Source of the DNA: Candidatus Brockarchaeota archaeon
Lineage (GTDB): Archaea > Thermoproteota > EX4484-205 > JAAOZO01
DNA length: 43,914 nucleotides
Assembly: GCA_017601145.1 (NCBI GenBank)
Contig: JAFNIV010000014.1
Coordinates: 1 to 43,914, forward strand
Direction of reading: 5' to 3'
Both the position numbers and the translations under genes were made by a program. The notes below the pieces were generated by a model. The model did no database searches, was not told where the DNA came from, and saw only the letters and a program-made list of their open reading frames with translations. Positions 30,786 to 40,436 of this stretch are shown here, one piece after another. Every line of letters starts with the position of its first letter. Positions within the stretch are counted from its first letter, which is position 1.

Positions 30786-30991
30786 GTCTGCTTGGCTGGA
30801 AGGGCTGGCAGACCTAGTAGGCATGGGACAGGCCGAAAGAGACGCCTGCTGAGGGCAAGACCTCCGTAACCCACCTTCCACACGGGTTCCTCGAAACGGC
30901 CTCACTTGCCGAGGCCTCCGCTGTGGGTGAGTGGAGATCGAGTCTGTCCGTGGAAGCAGGAAGCTCCTTGCAATAGCGAGGGGTAGTTCAC
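30786..30991 (+). ncRNA. Putative stand-alone omegaRNA-like structured ncRNA (scaffold; any guide would follow 30991)
   Basis: GC-rich island in AT-rich DNA; pairs AGTAGGC/GCCTGCT (30816-30822/30844-30850), GGACAG/CTGTCC (30826-30831/30944-30949), ACCCAC/GTGGGT (30869-30874/30923-30928), GGCCTC/GAGGCC (30898-30903/30911-30916), CTCCTTGC/GCGAGGGG (30964-30971/30976-30983); second copy at 43746+. Confidence 0.6.
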
Positions 30992-31067
30992 ATATTCTAA
31001 GAAACGCCTATTCTAAAGTTTGATACGACCAAAAAAAGAGTAAAACTATCTAGATCAAGTTTTTTGC

Positions 31068-32531
31068 TTACTTCCCAAAATTAAACAAAAACTTTACAAA
31101 GAACTTATGCGCAATGTCTATTCCAGAGACATACTTGTTTCCCTTAATTACAATATACTCGTTTGGACTATGAGCTCTAGCACCATGCCCTAAACCCAAG
31201 TGAACAGCAGGAGCTTCTAAAACGTCATTAAATAAGTACATGGGTGCACTTCCTGCTGTTAGAGGCCAGATTTCAACATCTTTGTTAAAGGAATGGATTG
31301 AAGAAATTACTGCTTGCACTACTGGATGATTTACACTCGTTTTACTCCATTTATAACCATTTAGCTGTCTTATTTCAATATCATTATACCCACGATTATC
31401 TAGATGTCGTCTTATTAGTGAAATTATTTTATTCGGATCATTTTGATTTGGAACTAATCTAACATCAACTTTACATGTTGCCTTATGTGGAAGAACAGTT
31501 TTAGACCCTGGCCCAATATAACCAGACCAGATTCCATCTATGTTAAGAGTTGTACTGAAAAGGAATTTCTTAAGAAGATTGTACTTATCGTTTTCATCAA
31601 AGATAAATTCTTTTACTTTAAGCGTTTCTTTTATCTTTTCTGGTTCAAAACTTTTTGCTAACTCTTTCAACAACTTTTCATCTTCTTCAGATGGTTCAAC
31701 AACATCATCATAAAATCCATCAATTGTTATTGTTCTTCCATTGTCTTTTGCCATTGTTGAAAGAGCATCGATTAGTCTCCATGTAGGACTATCAATCCAA
31801 GCTTTGTTACTAGAGTGTATATCGAATTCTATGGGTCCTTTTCCCCAGTTCTTACCACTGGCCTCAAGTTCAAAGTAAACAATTCCTTTGTTTCCTAGAG
31901 AAAGCTTTACTTTACCCCAAGTATCTTCTAAGAAGCTTGGAAATATTGTTGCCTTTGCACCTTTAAGCTTATTTTTATACTCGTTAACAAAATCTGGAAG
32001 ATGCGGGCTACCAAGCTCTTCTTCTCCTTCTGCTATAAACTTAAGATTTACTGGGAGCTTTCCTAAAGTACTAACTATAGCTTCTACTGCATTTATAAAA
32101 GTTATGAGCGGCCCTTTTGTATTTATACTTCCTCTACCAATGAGAGCACTAACTTTTCCAGAAGGTAAATCCAATGGAACTATGTTTGCTTCAAAAGGTG
32201 GTGAAACCCAAAGTTTTTCATCGTCAACAGGCTGCGTATCGTACATCATATAAACTAACAAGGTTGTTTCTGCATTCGAATCAAGCTCAGCATACACAAC
32301 AGGATGCCTTCTTGTTGGAACAATCTCCACATTTTGGCAGCCAATTTTTTTAAAATAACTCGCAAGTAACTTTGCAGCTTCTTGTACGCCTCTATTTTCA
32401 GCACTTATACTTGGTTGTCTTACGAATTCTTGGATTCGTGATACAAATCTGTTTAGGTTTTGATCTATATAGTTGTAAACTAAGTTGATTTCAGATTCCT
32501 TTGGCATAGAGCGTAAAGCATAAATAACCAC
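31068..32531 (-). CDS. M20 family metallopeptidase (dipeptidase/ArgE-DapE-like)
   Basis: MMYDTQPVDDEKLW, IGRGSINTKGPLITFINA, FIAEGEEELGSPHL, LGLGHGARAHSPNEY. Confidence 0.9.
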   Translation of the reverse strand: MVIYALRSMPKESEINLVYNYIDQNLNRFVSRIQEFVRQPSISAENRGVQEAAKLLASYFKKIGCQNVEIVPTRRHPVVYAELDSNAETTLLVYMMYDTQPVDDEKLWVSPPFEANIVPLDLPSGKVSALIGRGSINTKGPLITFINAVEAIVSTLGKLPVNLKFIAEGEEELGSPHLPDFVNEYKNKLKGAKATIFPSFLEDTWGKVKLSLGNKGIVYFELEASGKNWGKGPIEFDIHSSNKAWIDSPTWRLIDALSTMAKDNGRTITIDGFYDDVVEPSEEDEKLLKELAKSFEPEKIKETLKVKEFIFDENDKYNLLKKFLFSTTLNIDGIWSGYIGPGSKTVLPHKATCKVDVRLVPNQNDPNKIISLIRRHLDNRGYNDIEIRQLNGYKWSKTSVNHPVVQAVISSIHSFNKDVEIWPLTAGSAPMYLFNDVLEAPAVHLGLGHGARAHSPNEYIVIKGNKYVSGIDIAHKFFVKFLFNFGK

Positions 32532-32733
32532 TATTTAAACTTTTCTTAAAAAAAGGAGGAACTAAGAGATTACAATTTAAGGCAAAAATAGATATTTGTT
32601 TTAGACCGAGGAGTTAGCACATCTGACAACGTCTTTCTTCCTGTATCACTTATAGAAGAACAGGAAGCCTGGAAATAAGAATTTCTTCTGTGCATTAAGC
32701 TTGGCAGGATTTATACCTCACTTTTCCAGTATA

Positions 32734-33165
32734 TTATCGCCTTTCTGTCTTTGATTTAAAATATGCATATAATGCATCATATAAAGGAAACTGCTTTGCC
32801 AAGTTATCGTAATCATCTTTACTGATTAGCCTGAAGCCTTCAGCTATAGAATTAAGACCTGCAGATTCGGGTGTTAGACTTCTATTAGGCGTATCTGCTC
32901 CTCGAACCACAAGTGCTAATTGTTTAAGTGCAGGATCCTCTAGCTTGTATTTTTTGATTATAGCATCGAAAGTACATTCATCACCGTGATGCCCCAGCTC
33001 CACACCCTTTACGTCAAATGGTATCGCACCTTCTTTTTCAGCTACTTCCATAACTTTATCTTCCGGAACAAAAAGGAACTCTGCATCCTTATCTACAAAT
33101 CTTTTTATTAGCCAAGGACAGGCAACTCTGTCTACTTTTGCCTTCTCTCTAGTTACCCATTTCAT
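32734..33165 (-). CDS. ChrB C-terminal-domain-like protein (chromate resistance family); ORF extends to 33207
   Basis: MKWVTREKAKVDRVACPWLIKRFVDKDAEFLFVP... VELGHHGDECTFDAIIKKY. Confidence 0.85.
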   Translation of the reverse strand: MKWVTREKAKVDRVACPWLIKRFVDKDAEFLFVPEDKVMEVAEKEGAIPFDVKGVELGHHGDECTFDAIIKKYKLEDPALKQLALVVRGADTPNRSLTPESAGLNSIAEGFRLISKDDYDNLAKQFPLYDALYAYFKSKTERR

Positions 33166-33285
33166 GATATAGTGATACTTTGTTAGCTTAAAAACTTTAC
33201 TATACATAGTTGCATACTTCGGTCGTTTTATTACCTTTGCAGATAGGTATGTTCATATATCTACTAAATAAGGATTTTGATCTAT

Positions 33286-33395
33286 GCAGACACAACTGAA
33301 GAAAGATGCGCTTGTCTTTAGAGAAGTGCTATTCCAAGGAATTGTAGCTTAGCTCCTGCTGGTACAACAGTTGCGGCTTTGTGCTTCTAAATGTC
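33286..33395 (+). pseudogene. Decayed N-terminal fragment of an APC-type amino acid permease
   Basis: MQTQLKKDALVFREVLFQGIVA, then a 1-nt frameshift to LAPAGTTVAALCF and stop; resembles the permease N-terminus LKKDALxFREVLFQGIxxxAPA. Confidence 0.6.
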
Positions 33396-33530
33396 ATTGG
33401 GGTAAATAGAATATCTGAACATTTCGTTATGCTGAAGTTACTACAAATACACCAAGCAGAGCTTTAAGAGATCTTGGGATCTTTTAAACATACATAATCT
33501 ATCAGGTCTTCTTAGATCTAAATTATTCTT

Positions 33531-35231
33531 TTAGGTTCTACTGCTCAAGAAGCTTATTATCATAGGAGCGTCAGTAACGTTAATCTTCAAAAAGTTTCCA
33601 GTTATATGGAGAACTCTACTTTCTCCAAACATCCTTACAAATTCAACTTTTGTTGCGTTTGTAATGCCCATTTTTATAAGGTCTAAAGTTACTTCTCTTT
33701 CATTAGGTAATGTCGTCCAAATTACGAATTTTTGCTTTAAACCATTACTAAACTTGAGTAAGTAAATGCTACTATCGTTTTCTACTCTAACCCTTTCTAA
33801 GAATTTAAACCCATTCAAGTTTTTTGCTAAGTTGTAAACAGCATAATAGGCAGGTTTTATGAAGTAGCTTTCACTTAAGAACAAAGAACTAACTTGTTCG
33901 TTTGAAATTATTCCAAAACTATTTTCAGAGTTGCTTGGGTCTATACCATCATCTTTCCAATCATACATTATAGTAATTGGAACTTTATTCATTAGATTTA
34001 TCAAATACATTCTTGTTAAATATTTGGCTTGAGTCAATATATCAACTTTATTTCCATATGAACCGCTAGTAGTATAGCCCCACTCACTGCTCACTATTGT
34101 TTTGTTGTTAACCAGTTGCCTAAGTTTAGTGTAGTCATCTGAAACAGTTTCAGGATTTGAATTTCTATAAGGATGAACAGATACGGCTGAAACATAATTC
34201 AAAGCACCATATTCAATGAATATCCTTATGAAATTTAAATCTATTCCAGCGGTAGCAGGAGCAATAATTAGTATATCTTTGTTAATATTAAGAATCTTTT
34301 TTGCGGTTTCTATAGCTAGTTTAGAATAATCATCAACATTAGGACTTGGCTTCCAAAAACCATTTGGTTCATTCCATATTTCCCAAACTATGCTATAGTT
34401 CAAGAAGGTCTTTGTTGCATTTGCAGCAAAGTTTGCAAAAGCATTTCTTGCTCCTTCAGTATGCGGTGACAAACCGTTATCATACAAAGGATTACTGTAA
34501 TCAAGAATGAAAAGTGGAGCAAGCCCTCGTTTTTTTAGTTCTTCTGTTAGAATAAGGTAGCCTGAAAAATCATAAGTACCTTTAGTTACTTCTACATGAT
34601 CCCAGAAAAAATCCATTCTTACTAACTTAAAGCCAGCATACTTTATCATATCGAGCCAAAATTTTTGTTGATCATTTGGGTTTATGAAGTGAATGTTTAC
34701 GCCAAGACCATACGGAACAATTAATTCGTTTGCTTTATCAAAAGAAAAACTACTTGTTTGAAAATTGTTCATAACTGCTAGCATCCACGGATAAGATTCA
34801 AAATTGTACTGAGAACTTTGTTTACTACCATTCGTTTCAAACTTAATCTCTTTTGCTTCAACCTTAACTATGTAGAGACATTCATTAAGCGAATTTGTAT
34901 CTATGGTAAATTTAACAATTTTGACGTTTGGGAAAACAAAGGCTCCGGGAATCGTTGTAGAGTAAACTATATACGAATTACTTCTATAAGAATCCATAGG
35001 AACTAAGTAAAAATTCAACGAAAGAGCTGTGAAGTATGGATTTGTAACTTTAAAAGTAAACGTTGCAATTTCTCCTTTAAAGAACCAGTTTTTACAGTAA
35101 CTTGTAGTTTTATTTCCTTCATAGAGTAAAGTAATACTGAAAAGCAATCTTTGCACAACAAAAACATAAACCAAACCAGCCAGAATAATTATAATAATTA
35201 TTCCAATTATTATGCCTTTTTCAGCAGTCAT
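33531..35231 (-). CDS. Membrane-anchored glycoside hydrolase-like protein (clan GH-A, GH39/GH5-like)
   Basis: N-terminal TM GIIIGIIIIIILAGLVYVFVV; TIM-barrel motifs KLVRMDFFWDHVE, WEIWNEPNGFW (acid/base), TIVSSEWGYTTSG (nucleophile). Confidence 0.75.
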   Translation of the reverse strand: MTAEKGIIIGIIIIIILAGLVYVFVVQRLLFSITLLYEGNKTTSYCKNWFFKGEIATFTFKVTNPYFTALSLNFYLVPMDSYRSNSYIVYSTTIPGAFVFPNVKIVKFTIDTNSLNECLYIVKVEAKEIKFETNGSKQSSQYNFESYPWMLAVMNNFQTSSFSFDKANELIVPYGLGVNIHFINPNDQQKFWLDMIKYAGFKLVRMDFFWDHVEVTKGTYDFSGYLILTEELKKRGLAPLFILDYSNPLYDNGLSPHTEGARNAFANFAANATKTFLNYSIVWEIWNEPNGFWKPSPNVDDYSKLAIETAKKILNINKDILIIAPATAGIDLNFIRIFIEYGALNYVSAVSVHPYRNSNPETVSDDYTKLRQLVNNKTIVSSEWGYTTSGSYGNKVDILTQAKYLTRMYLINLMNKVPITIMYDWKDDGIDPSNSENSFGIISNEQVSSLFLSESYFIKPAYYAVYNLAKNLNGFKFLERVRVENDSSIYLLKFSNGLKQKFVIWTTLPNEREVTLDLIKMGITNATKVEFVRMFGESRVLHITGNFLKINVTDAPMIISFLSSRT

Positions 35232-35494
35232 CTTAAGAATAGTAAAGCTATAGCTTTTAAATTTTACTATTAATTCGCTACTTAAGAAGTTATGCTTCTA
35301 AAAACAATTTCTTGTCCTTCCTCTGAGAATCTTAACTATAGAATAGCCTGCACTTACCAATTATTCTCTAAGAAGAATATGTTTAAGTTTTTTTATAGCA
35401 TTTTGAGAACCATCGAAAGACTACACTTATGAACTCTTTTTTAGTCCATTAACTTTACAACCTGATATCCTCACATTAATAATGATTTAGTTTT

Positions 35495-36982
35495 TTATAG
35501 ATGCAAGTTTAACTGCTCAGATAAATTTAATAGTTCATGAACGCGTTTGTCTAATGCTTTTTTATAACTTAATAAGCTATCAAGTAAATTGTTGACTTCT
35601 TTACTTTGATACACTAACTTTTCTTTCCTTTTCTTTATTGCTCTTTTAACCTCTTCCGATGCAGGCCCTCCAACTAAGTTGTAGCTTTCAACGACCTTTT
35701 TAACGTTGAAACAATTTTCTATTTCCTGTAAACTTATGCTTAAGTTTAAGTTTTGCTTTAAGTAATTGCAAAATTGTTGTGGACTTAATTCATTTGCATA
35801 GCTTCTTAAGAAACTTCCAACAATCTTATGCGAAACTCTAAATGGAACACCATACTTCACAAGCAGATTAGAAAGTTCAGTAGCAGTCGAGACACCATCG
35901 TTTGCTTCCTTATACATTTTTGAAGTATTAAACTTAGCTTTTAGTAACATTTCTCTAACAACAAACAAGGAGCTTGATACAATTTCATATGAACTCCAAA
36001 TATGAGGAGTTATCTCTTGAAGGTCAAGGTTGTAGCCAAGAGGAAGAGCTTTTACTATTGACATGACTGAGAACAAGTTACCATAAGTACTACTTGTTTT
36101 AGCTCTAATCATTTCTGCAACTATTGGATTTCTTTTTTGCGGCATTATGCTACTGGTTGATACAAACTCGTCTGGGAGTTGAACAAAGTTAAACTCAGAA
36201 GTACACCAAAGCACAAACTCTTCAGCAATTGAACTTAAGTCCGTCATGATTAAAGAAAAATTAAACAAAGCCTCAACAGCAAAGTCCCTAGAAGAAACAG
36301 CATCTATCGAGTTTTCTAGCACTCCATTAAATCCAAGTAGTAAAGCTTCTTCATTTCTATCTATTTGAAAACTACTCGTGGCAAGTGCTCCAGACCCCAT
36401 TGGAGACATATTAACTCTTTTGTAAAGTTCAAAAAGCCTCTCGAAGTCTCTGTCTATTCTGTCATGATGAGCAAGTAAGTAGTGAGCCAACGTTGTTGGC
36501 TGTGCATGTTGAAGATGAGTATACCCAGGCATTATAGCATCAACAAGTTCATCACTTTTGCTTAGCATAGCTTCTTTAAGAGACAACAGTTGATTCATTG
36601 TTTTTACTATCTTCTCGCGTAATGCCATTCTTATAGCTGTTGAAACCTGATCGTTTCTGCTCTTTGCAAGGTTTACATTTCCTGCTAATTCAGGTCCAAC
36701 CTTACTTATAAGTAAAGCTTCTAGATTAGCATGAACATCCTCGGTTGAATAGTTTAGCTCAAAATCACCTAGTTCTGAGAGAACACTTAAAATCGACTTA
36801 GCTTCCTTTAACTTTATTAGATTTTTCTCATATAAGATAACTACATGTGCCTTTGTAATGTCAACTACATATTGCTTGATTTCATTGTCATGAGAAATTG
36901 AAGAAGTATAGTTAAGAACTACTTTGTTTATATCTTCCTTTAGAATTCCTCCCCTATAAGGATCACTGGACATAGGCTTCAA
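35495..36982 (-). CDS. argH: Argininosuccinate lyase
   Basis: NLAKSRNDQVSTAIRMALR, MPGYTHLQHAQPTTLAHYL, SSIMPQKRNPIVAE. Confidence 0.95.
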   Translation of the reverse strand: MKPMSSDPYRGGILKEDINKVVLNYTSSISHDNEIKQYVVDITKAHVVILYEKNLIKLKEAKSILSVLSELGDFELNYSTEDVHANLEALLISKVGPELAGNVNLAKSRNDQVSTAIRMALREKIVKTMNQLLSLKEAMLSKSDELVDAIMPGYTHLQHAQPTTLAHYLLAHHDRIDRDFERLFELYKRVNMSPMGSGALATSSFQIDRNEEALLLGFNGVLENSIDAVSSRDFAVEALFNFSLIMTDLSSIAEEFVLWCTSEFNFVQLPDEFVSTSSIMPQKRNPIVAEMIRAKTSSTYGNLFSVMSIVKALPLGYNLDLQEITPHIWSSYEIVSSSLFVVREMLLKAKFNTSKMYKEANDGVSTATELSNLLVKYGVPFRVSHKIVGSFLRSYANELSPQQFCNYLKQNLNLSISLQEIENCFNVKKVVESYNLVGGPASEEVKRAIKKRKEKLVYQSKEVNNLLDSLLSYKKALDKRVHELLNLSEQLNLHL

Positions 36983-38171
36983 GCTTATTGTTCTTCATTG
37001 CATTATAAGCAGCTCTAGTTTGGAGAGACCATATTTCGATGAACCCTTTAGCAAGTGTTTGATCAAACTTGCTTTGGGAATCATATGTAGATAAGGCAAC
37101 ATCATACAAAGAATAGGGAGAGCTTCTACTAACAACAGATACTGAGCCCTTAAACAACTTTACTTTTACTTCACCATAAACCCTCTTTTGTGTTTCTTTG
37201 ATAAATGCTTCAAGGTCTAGTCTAAGTGGATTTATCCAAAGTCCATCGTAAGTTAGATTTGTCCAAGTTTGGTCTATTAGTTGCTTAAACATAAGTTCAT
37301 TTTTAGTTAAAACTAGCTTTTCAAGTTCCTTATGAGCTTCTATAAGAGTAACAGCAGCAGGACATTCGTAAACTTCTCTTGATTTTATTCCAACTAGACG
37401 ATCTTCAATGTGGTCAATTCTTCCTACTCCATGTTTTCCAGCAAGCTCATTCAAGTAACTTATCAAACTAACACTATCTAAGTATGAATTATTTATTGCT
37501 GTTGGAACTCCATTTTCAAACTTTATTTTTACATACTCAGGATTATCTGGAGCTTTTGTAGGATCCACAGTTAGTTCAAATGCATCCTCAGGAGGTTCTA
37601 ACGAAGGATCCTCAAGCACTCCAGCTTCAATGGACCTTCCCCACAAGTTTTGGTCTATGCTGTATGGAGAGCTTTTAATTTTTATTGGGATTCCCTTTTC
37701 TTTTGCGTATACTAGTTCTTCATTTCTGCTTAGGTTCCATTCACGGACAGGCGCTAAAACCTTAATTTTTGGGTTCAGAGACATTACAGTTGTTTCAAAT
37801 CTAACCTGATCGTTTCCTTTTCCAGTTGAACCATGAGCTATAGTGTCTGCATTTTCTTTTAATGCAACTTCCACTAACTTTTTAGAAATTAATGGTCTTG
37901 AGAGTGCACTTGATAGTGGATACTTCTCCTCATAAAGAGCATTGGCCATGATTGCAGGAAAGATGTAATCTCTTACAAATTCTTCTTTTGCATCTATTGT
38001 GTAATGTTTTTTTGCTCCAAGTCTTAGTGCCTTATGTTCAACCTCACCAAAATCCTCCTTTTGTCCAACATCTACGGTAACGGTAACTACTTCAGCGCCA
38101 TACTTTTCCTGTAGCCACTTTATCATAACTGATGTATCCAATCCACCACTGTATGCTAGTACTACCTTCAT
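36963..38171 (-). CDS. argG: Argininosuccinate synthase
   Basis: MKVVLAYSGGLDTSVMIKWL, STGKGNDQVRFE, RSIEAGVLEDP. Confidence 0.97.
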   Translation of the reverse strand: MKVVLAYSGGLDTSVMIKWLQEKYGAEVVTVTVDVGQKEDFGEVEHKALRLGAKKHYTIDAKEEFVRDYIFPAIMANALYEEKYPLSSALSRPLISKKLVEVALKENADTIAHGSTGKGNDQVRFETTVMSLNPKIKVLAPVREWNLSRNEELVYAKEKGIPIKIKSSPYSIDQNLWGRSIEAGVLEDPSLEPPEDAFELTVDPTKAPDNPEYVKIKFENGVPTAINNSYLDSVSLISYLNELAGKHGVGRIDHIEDRLVGIKSREVYECPAAVTLIEAHKELEKLVLTKNELMFKQLIDQTWTNLTYDGLWINPLRLDLEAFIKETQKRVYGEVKVKLFKGSVSVVSRSSPYSLYDVALSTYDSQSKFDQTLAKGFIEIWSLQTRAAYNAMKNNKLEAYVQ

Positions 38172-38380
38172 TGGCTAAACTATGTTAAAATGTTATTAAA
38201 ACATGACGTTCTAAGATGAAACAAAAAAGAAGAATTAAGTTTCAAATAAAACTTAAACTTTTTATTTACCTATAAGAAGAAAATTTTATTAAACTTAAAA
38301 ACTAATAAGAGTAACATTCAAACAATGACTTTTTCTATCTAGAACATCATATATTTGAATAATTTTTCACAATTAAAGAC

Positions 38381-39259
38381 TTGCTGGTGCGCATTAAAGT
38401 AACTATGACAACTGTTGGACTTGTTTATGACCTTGCAAGAAAGGACGAAAAAATGATTGTAAATGCCTTAAACAATGTAGGAGCAAATGTTAAACTTATA
38501 GACTCAAGAACGAAGTACTTTACTTTAGTCAAAGAAGAAAATAGAGAGGAAGTTGATATTTACTACCAGCGTAGCATTAGCTACTTTAGGGCTCTTTACT
38601 TTAACTATGTTTTAGAAAAATTTTTAGAAGCAAGAGTAATAAATAGTTACGAAGCATACTTACTCTGTGGAAACAAGTTACTTACGACAGTAAACTTCAT
38701 AAAAAACGAGATACCAACTCCAAGAACAATTGTTTCATTTGATTCAGATTCAGCTCTAGAAGTAATAAATAAGCAAGGTTTTCCCTTAGTACTAAAACCA
38801 GTAATTGGAAGTTGGGGAAGGCTAGTTGCACCATTGAACGACCTAGAATCAGCAAAATCCATACTTGAAACTAGACAAATGATGCACCCAATTTATCAGG
38901 TTTATTACATTCAAGAAAGAATTAGGAATCTTCAGAGAGATTTAAGGGTAGTAGTTGTTGGAGACAAACCGGTTGCAGCCGAGTATAGGTATGCTACGAA
39001 TGGTGAATGGAGAACAAACCTTGCAAGGGGAGGAAAAGCAATAAAAGCAGAAATAACTGAGGAGGTTGAAAAGATAGTTGAAAAGATAATTAAGGCCTTT
39101 GGAAAGGGTATCTATGGAATAGATTTTATGGAGAATGAAAGAGGCTTACTTGCTCATGAAGTTAATCCAAACGTTGAGTTCAAGGGAGTAAGTGAAGCCT
39201 CTAGAGTTGATGTAGCAAAAGAAATAGCAAATTATTTACTAAAAGAAGCTAAAAGATAA
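38381..39259 (+). CDS. LysW-dependent ATP-grasp ligase (LysX/ArgX, RimK-like)
   Basis: FPLVLKPVIGSWGRLVAPL, YIQERIRNLQRDLRVVVVGDKPVAAEYR, LARGGKA, LAHEVNPNVEF; next to argG/argH/carAB suggests ArgX. Confidence 0.85.
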   Translation: MLVRIKVTMTTVGLVYDLARKDEKMIVNALNNVGANVKLIDSRTKYFTLVKEENREEVDIYYQRSISYFRALYFNYVLEKFLEARVINSYEAYLLCGNKLLTTVNFIKNEIPTPRTIVSFDSDSALEVINKQGFPLVLKPVIGSWGRLVAPLNDLESAKSILETRQMMHPIYQVYYIQERIRNLQRDLRVVVVGDKPVAAEYRYATNGEWRTNLARGGKAIKAEITEEVEKIVEKIIKAFGKGIYGIDFMENERGLLAHEVNPNVEFKGVSEASRVDVAKEIANYLLKEAKR

Positions 39260-39286
39260 TTTTTATTTCAAAAGAAAGATTTAAAA

Positions 39287-40435
39287 ATGTTCGAAGTAGT
39301 ACCTGAAAAGGGCTTTACGACATCTGAAAAAAGAGCATACGTCGTGCTAGAAGATGGAACAGTGCTTCAAGGTAAGCCCTTTGGTTACCCAAAGAATTCT
39401 GTTGGAGAAATAGTTTTCAATACTGGAATGGTTGGTTACACGGAAGCCTTAACTGATCCTTCTTACAAGGGACAAATACTTACTTTCACTTATCCTCTTG
39501 TTGGAAACTATGGAGTTCCAAGTTACATGAATAAGGATGAATTTGGAGTACCTAGATACTTTGAATCAGACTCAATAAAAGTTGAAGGAGTTGTAGTATA
39601 TGAACATTGCAAAAATCCTTCTCATTGGAGTTTAAATAAAAACTTAAACAGTTGGTTATACGAAGAAAAGATTCCTGGAGTATATGACATTGACACAAGA
39701 GAACTAACAAAGAAACTAAGAGTAAAAGGAGTTATGATGGGAGCTCTGATTTTTGATGAGAATGTTGAAAGAGCACTTAAAACAATAAAGAAAGCACAGC
39801 GCTATGAATCTAAAAACTACGTTGATGAAATTTCTGTAAAGGAACCAAAAACTTATGGAAAGGGTAAGAAAAAAGTTGTTATGGTAGATTTAGGAGTTAA
39901 GTACAACATAATAAGAAACTTAGCCTCTAGAGGATTTGAAGTAATAGTAGTACCTTATAACATTAGTTTTGATGAGATAATGAGTTTTTCTCCTGATGGA
40001 ATAGTAATAAGCAATGGTCCTGGGGATCCAAAGATACTAACTACCACTATAGACAATACGAGAAAAATGCTAGAAGAATATAAAAAGCCAATCTTAGGAA
40101 TATGCCTTGGACATCAGGTAATAGCTTTAGCGCTTGGAGCAGATACATACAAATTAAAATTTGGGCACAGAGGCCAAAATAAACCAGTAGTAGACCTTAC
40201 AAATGAAAAATGTTACATAACCAGTCAAAATCATGGTTATGCTGTAAAGGATGAAAATTTGCCGAACATTGGGTTGAAAGTATGGTTTAAGAACATAGAC
40301 GACAATACTATTGAAGGATTACTTCATGAAGAAAAACCAATAGTAACAACACAATTCCATCCAGAAGCATCACCAGGCCCTTATGATACTTCTTTCGTAT
40401 TTGATATTTTTTTGAAGCTTGTGGAGGGCTCTTAA
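39287..40435 (+). CDS. carA: Carbamoyl-phosphate synthase small subunit
   Basis: YVVLEDGTVLQGKPFG, FNTGMVGYTEALTDPSYKGQI, GICLGHQVIALALGA, TQFHPEASPGP. Confidence 0.96.
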   Translation: MFEVVPEKGFTTSEKRAYVVLEDGTVLQGKPFGYPKNSVGEIVFNTGMVGYTEALTDPSYKGQILTFTYPLVGNYGVPSYMNKDEFGVPRYFESDSIKVEGVVVYEHCKNPSHWSLNKNLNSWLYEEKIPGVYDIDTRELTKKLRVKGVMMGALIFDENVERALKTIKKAQRYESKNYVDEISVKEPKTYGKGKKKVVMVDLGVKYNIIRNLASRGFEVIVVPYNISFDEIMSFSPDGIVISNGPGDPKILTTTIDNTRKMLEEYKKPILGICLGHQVIALALGADTYKLKFGHRGQNKPVVDLTNEKCYITSQNHGYAVKDENLPNIGLKVWFKNIDDNTIEGLLHEEKPIVTTQFHPEASPGPYDTSFVFDIFLKLVEGS

Positions 40436-40436
40436 T

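Larger units (their letters stand above)
30712..30991 (+). mobile_element. tnpB-less IS200/IS605-type derivative (about 280 bp) with left end next to TTTGAT and right end GTAGTTCAC
   Basis: Left-end similarity to the tnpB element (GAAAG..GGGGGATGAA...AAGCTTATAT); right end nearly identical to 4449-4481; in-frame remnant RVCPWKQEAPCNSEG* resembles the TnpB C-terminus LEAPCDSEG*. Confidence 0.7.

Noticed and set aside
30633-30905. 90-aa minus-strand ORF (MRPFRGTRVEGGLRRS...)
   Set aside because: Lies antisense over the structured GC-rich RNA; the composition is explained by the RNA, not by a protein.
30786-30991. SRP (7S) RNA or RNase P RNA
   Set aside because: I could not find the SRP helix-8 GGAAG...AGCA arrangement or RNase P conserved regions, and the 3' end matches the tnpB right end and exists in two copies.
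32625-32670. Inverted repeat CTTCCTGT...ACAGGAAG between the M20 peptidase and ChrB-like genes
   Set aside because: 8-bp arms with an 18-nt loop in AT-rich intergenic DNA; no promoter or copy elsewhere to support a function.
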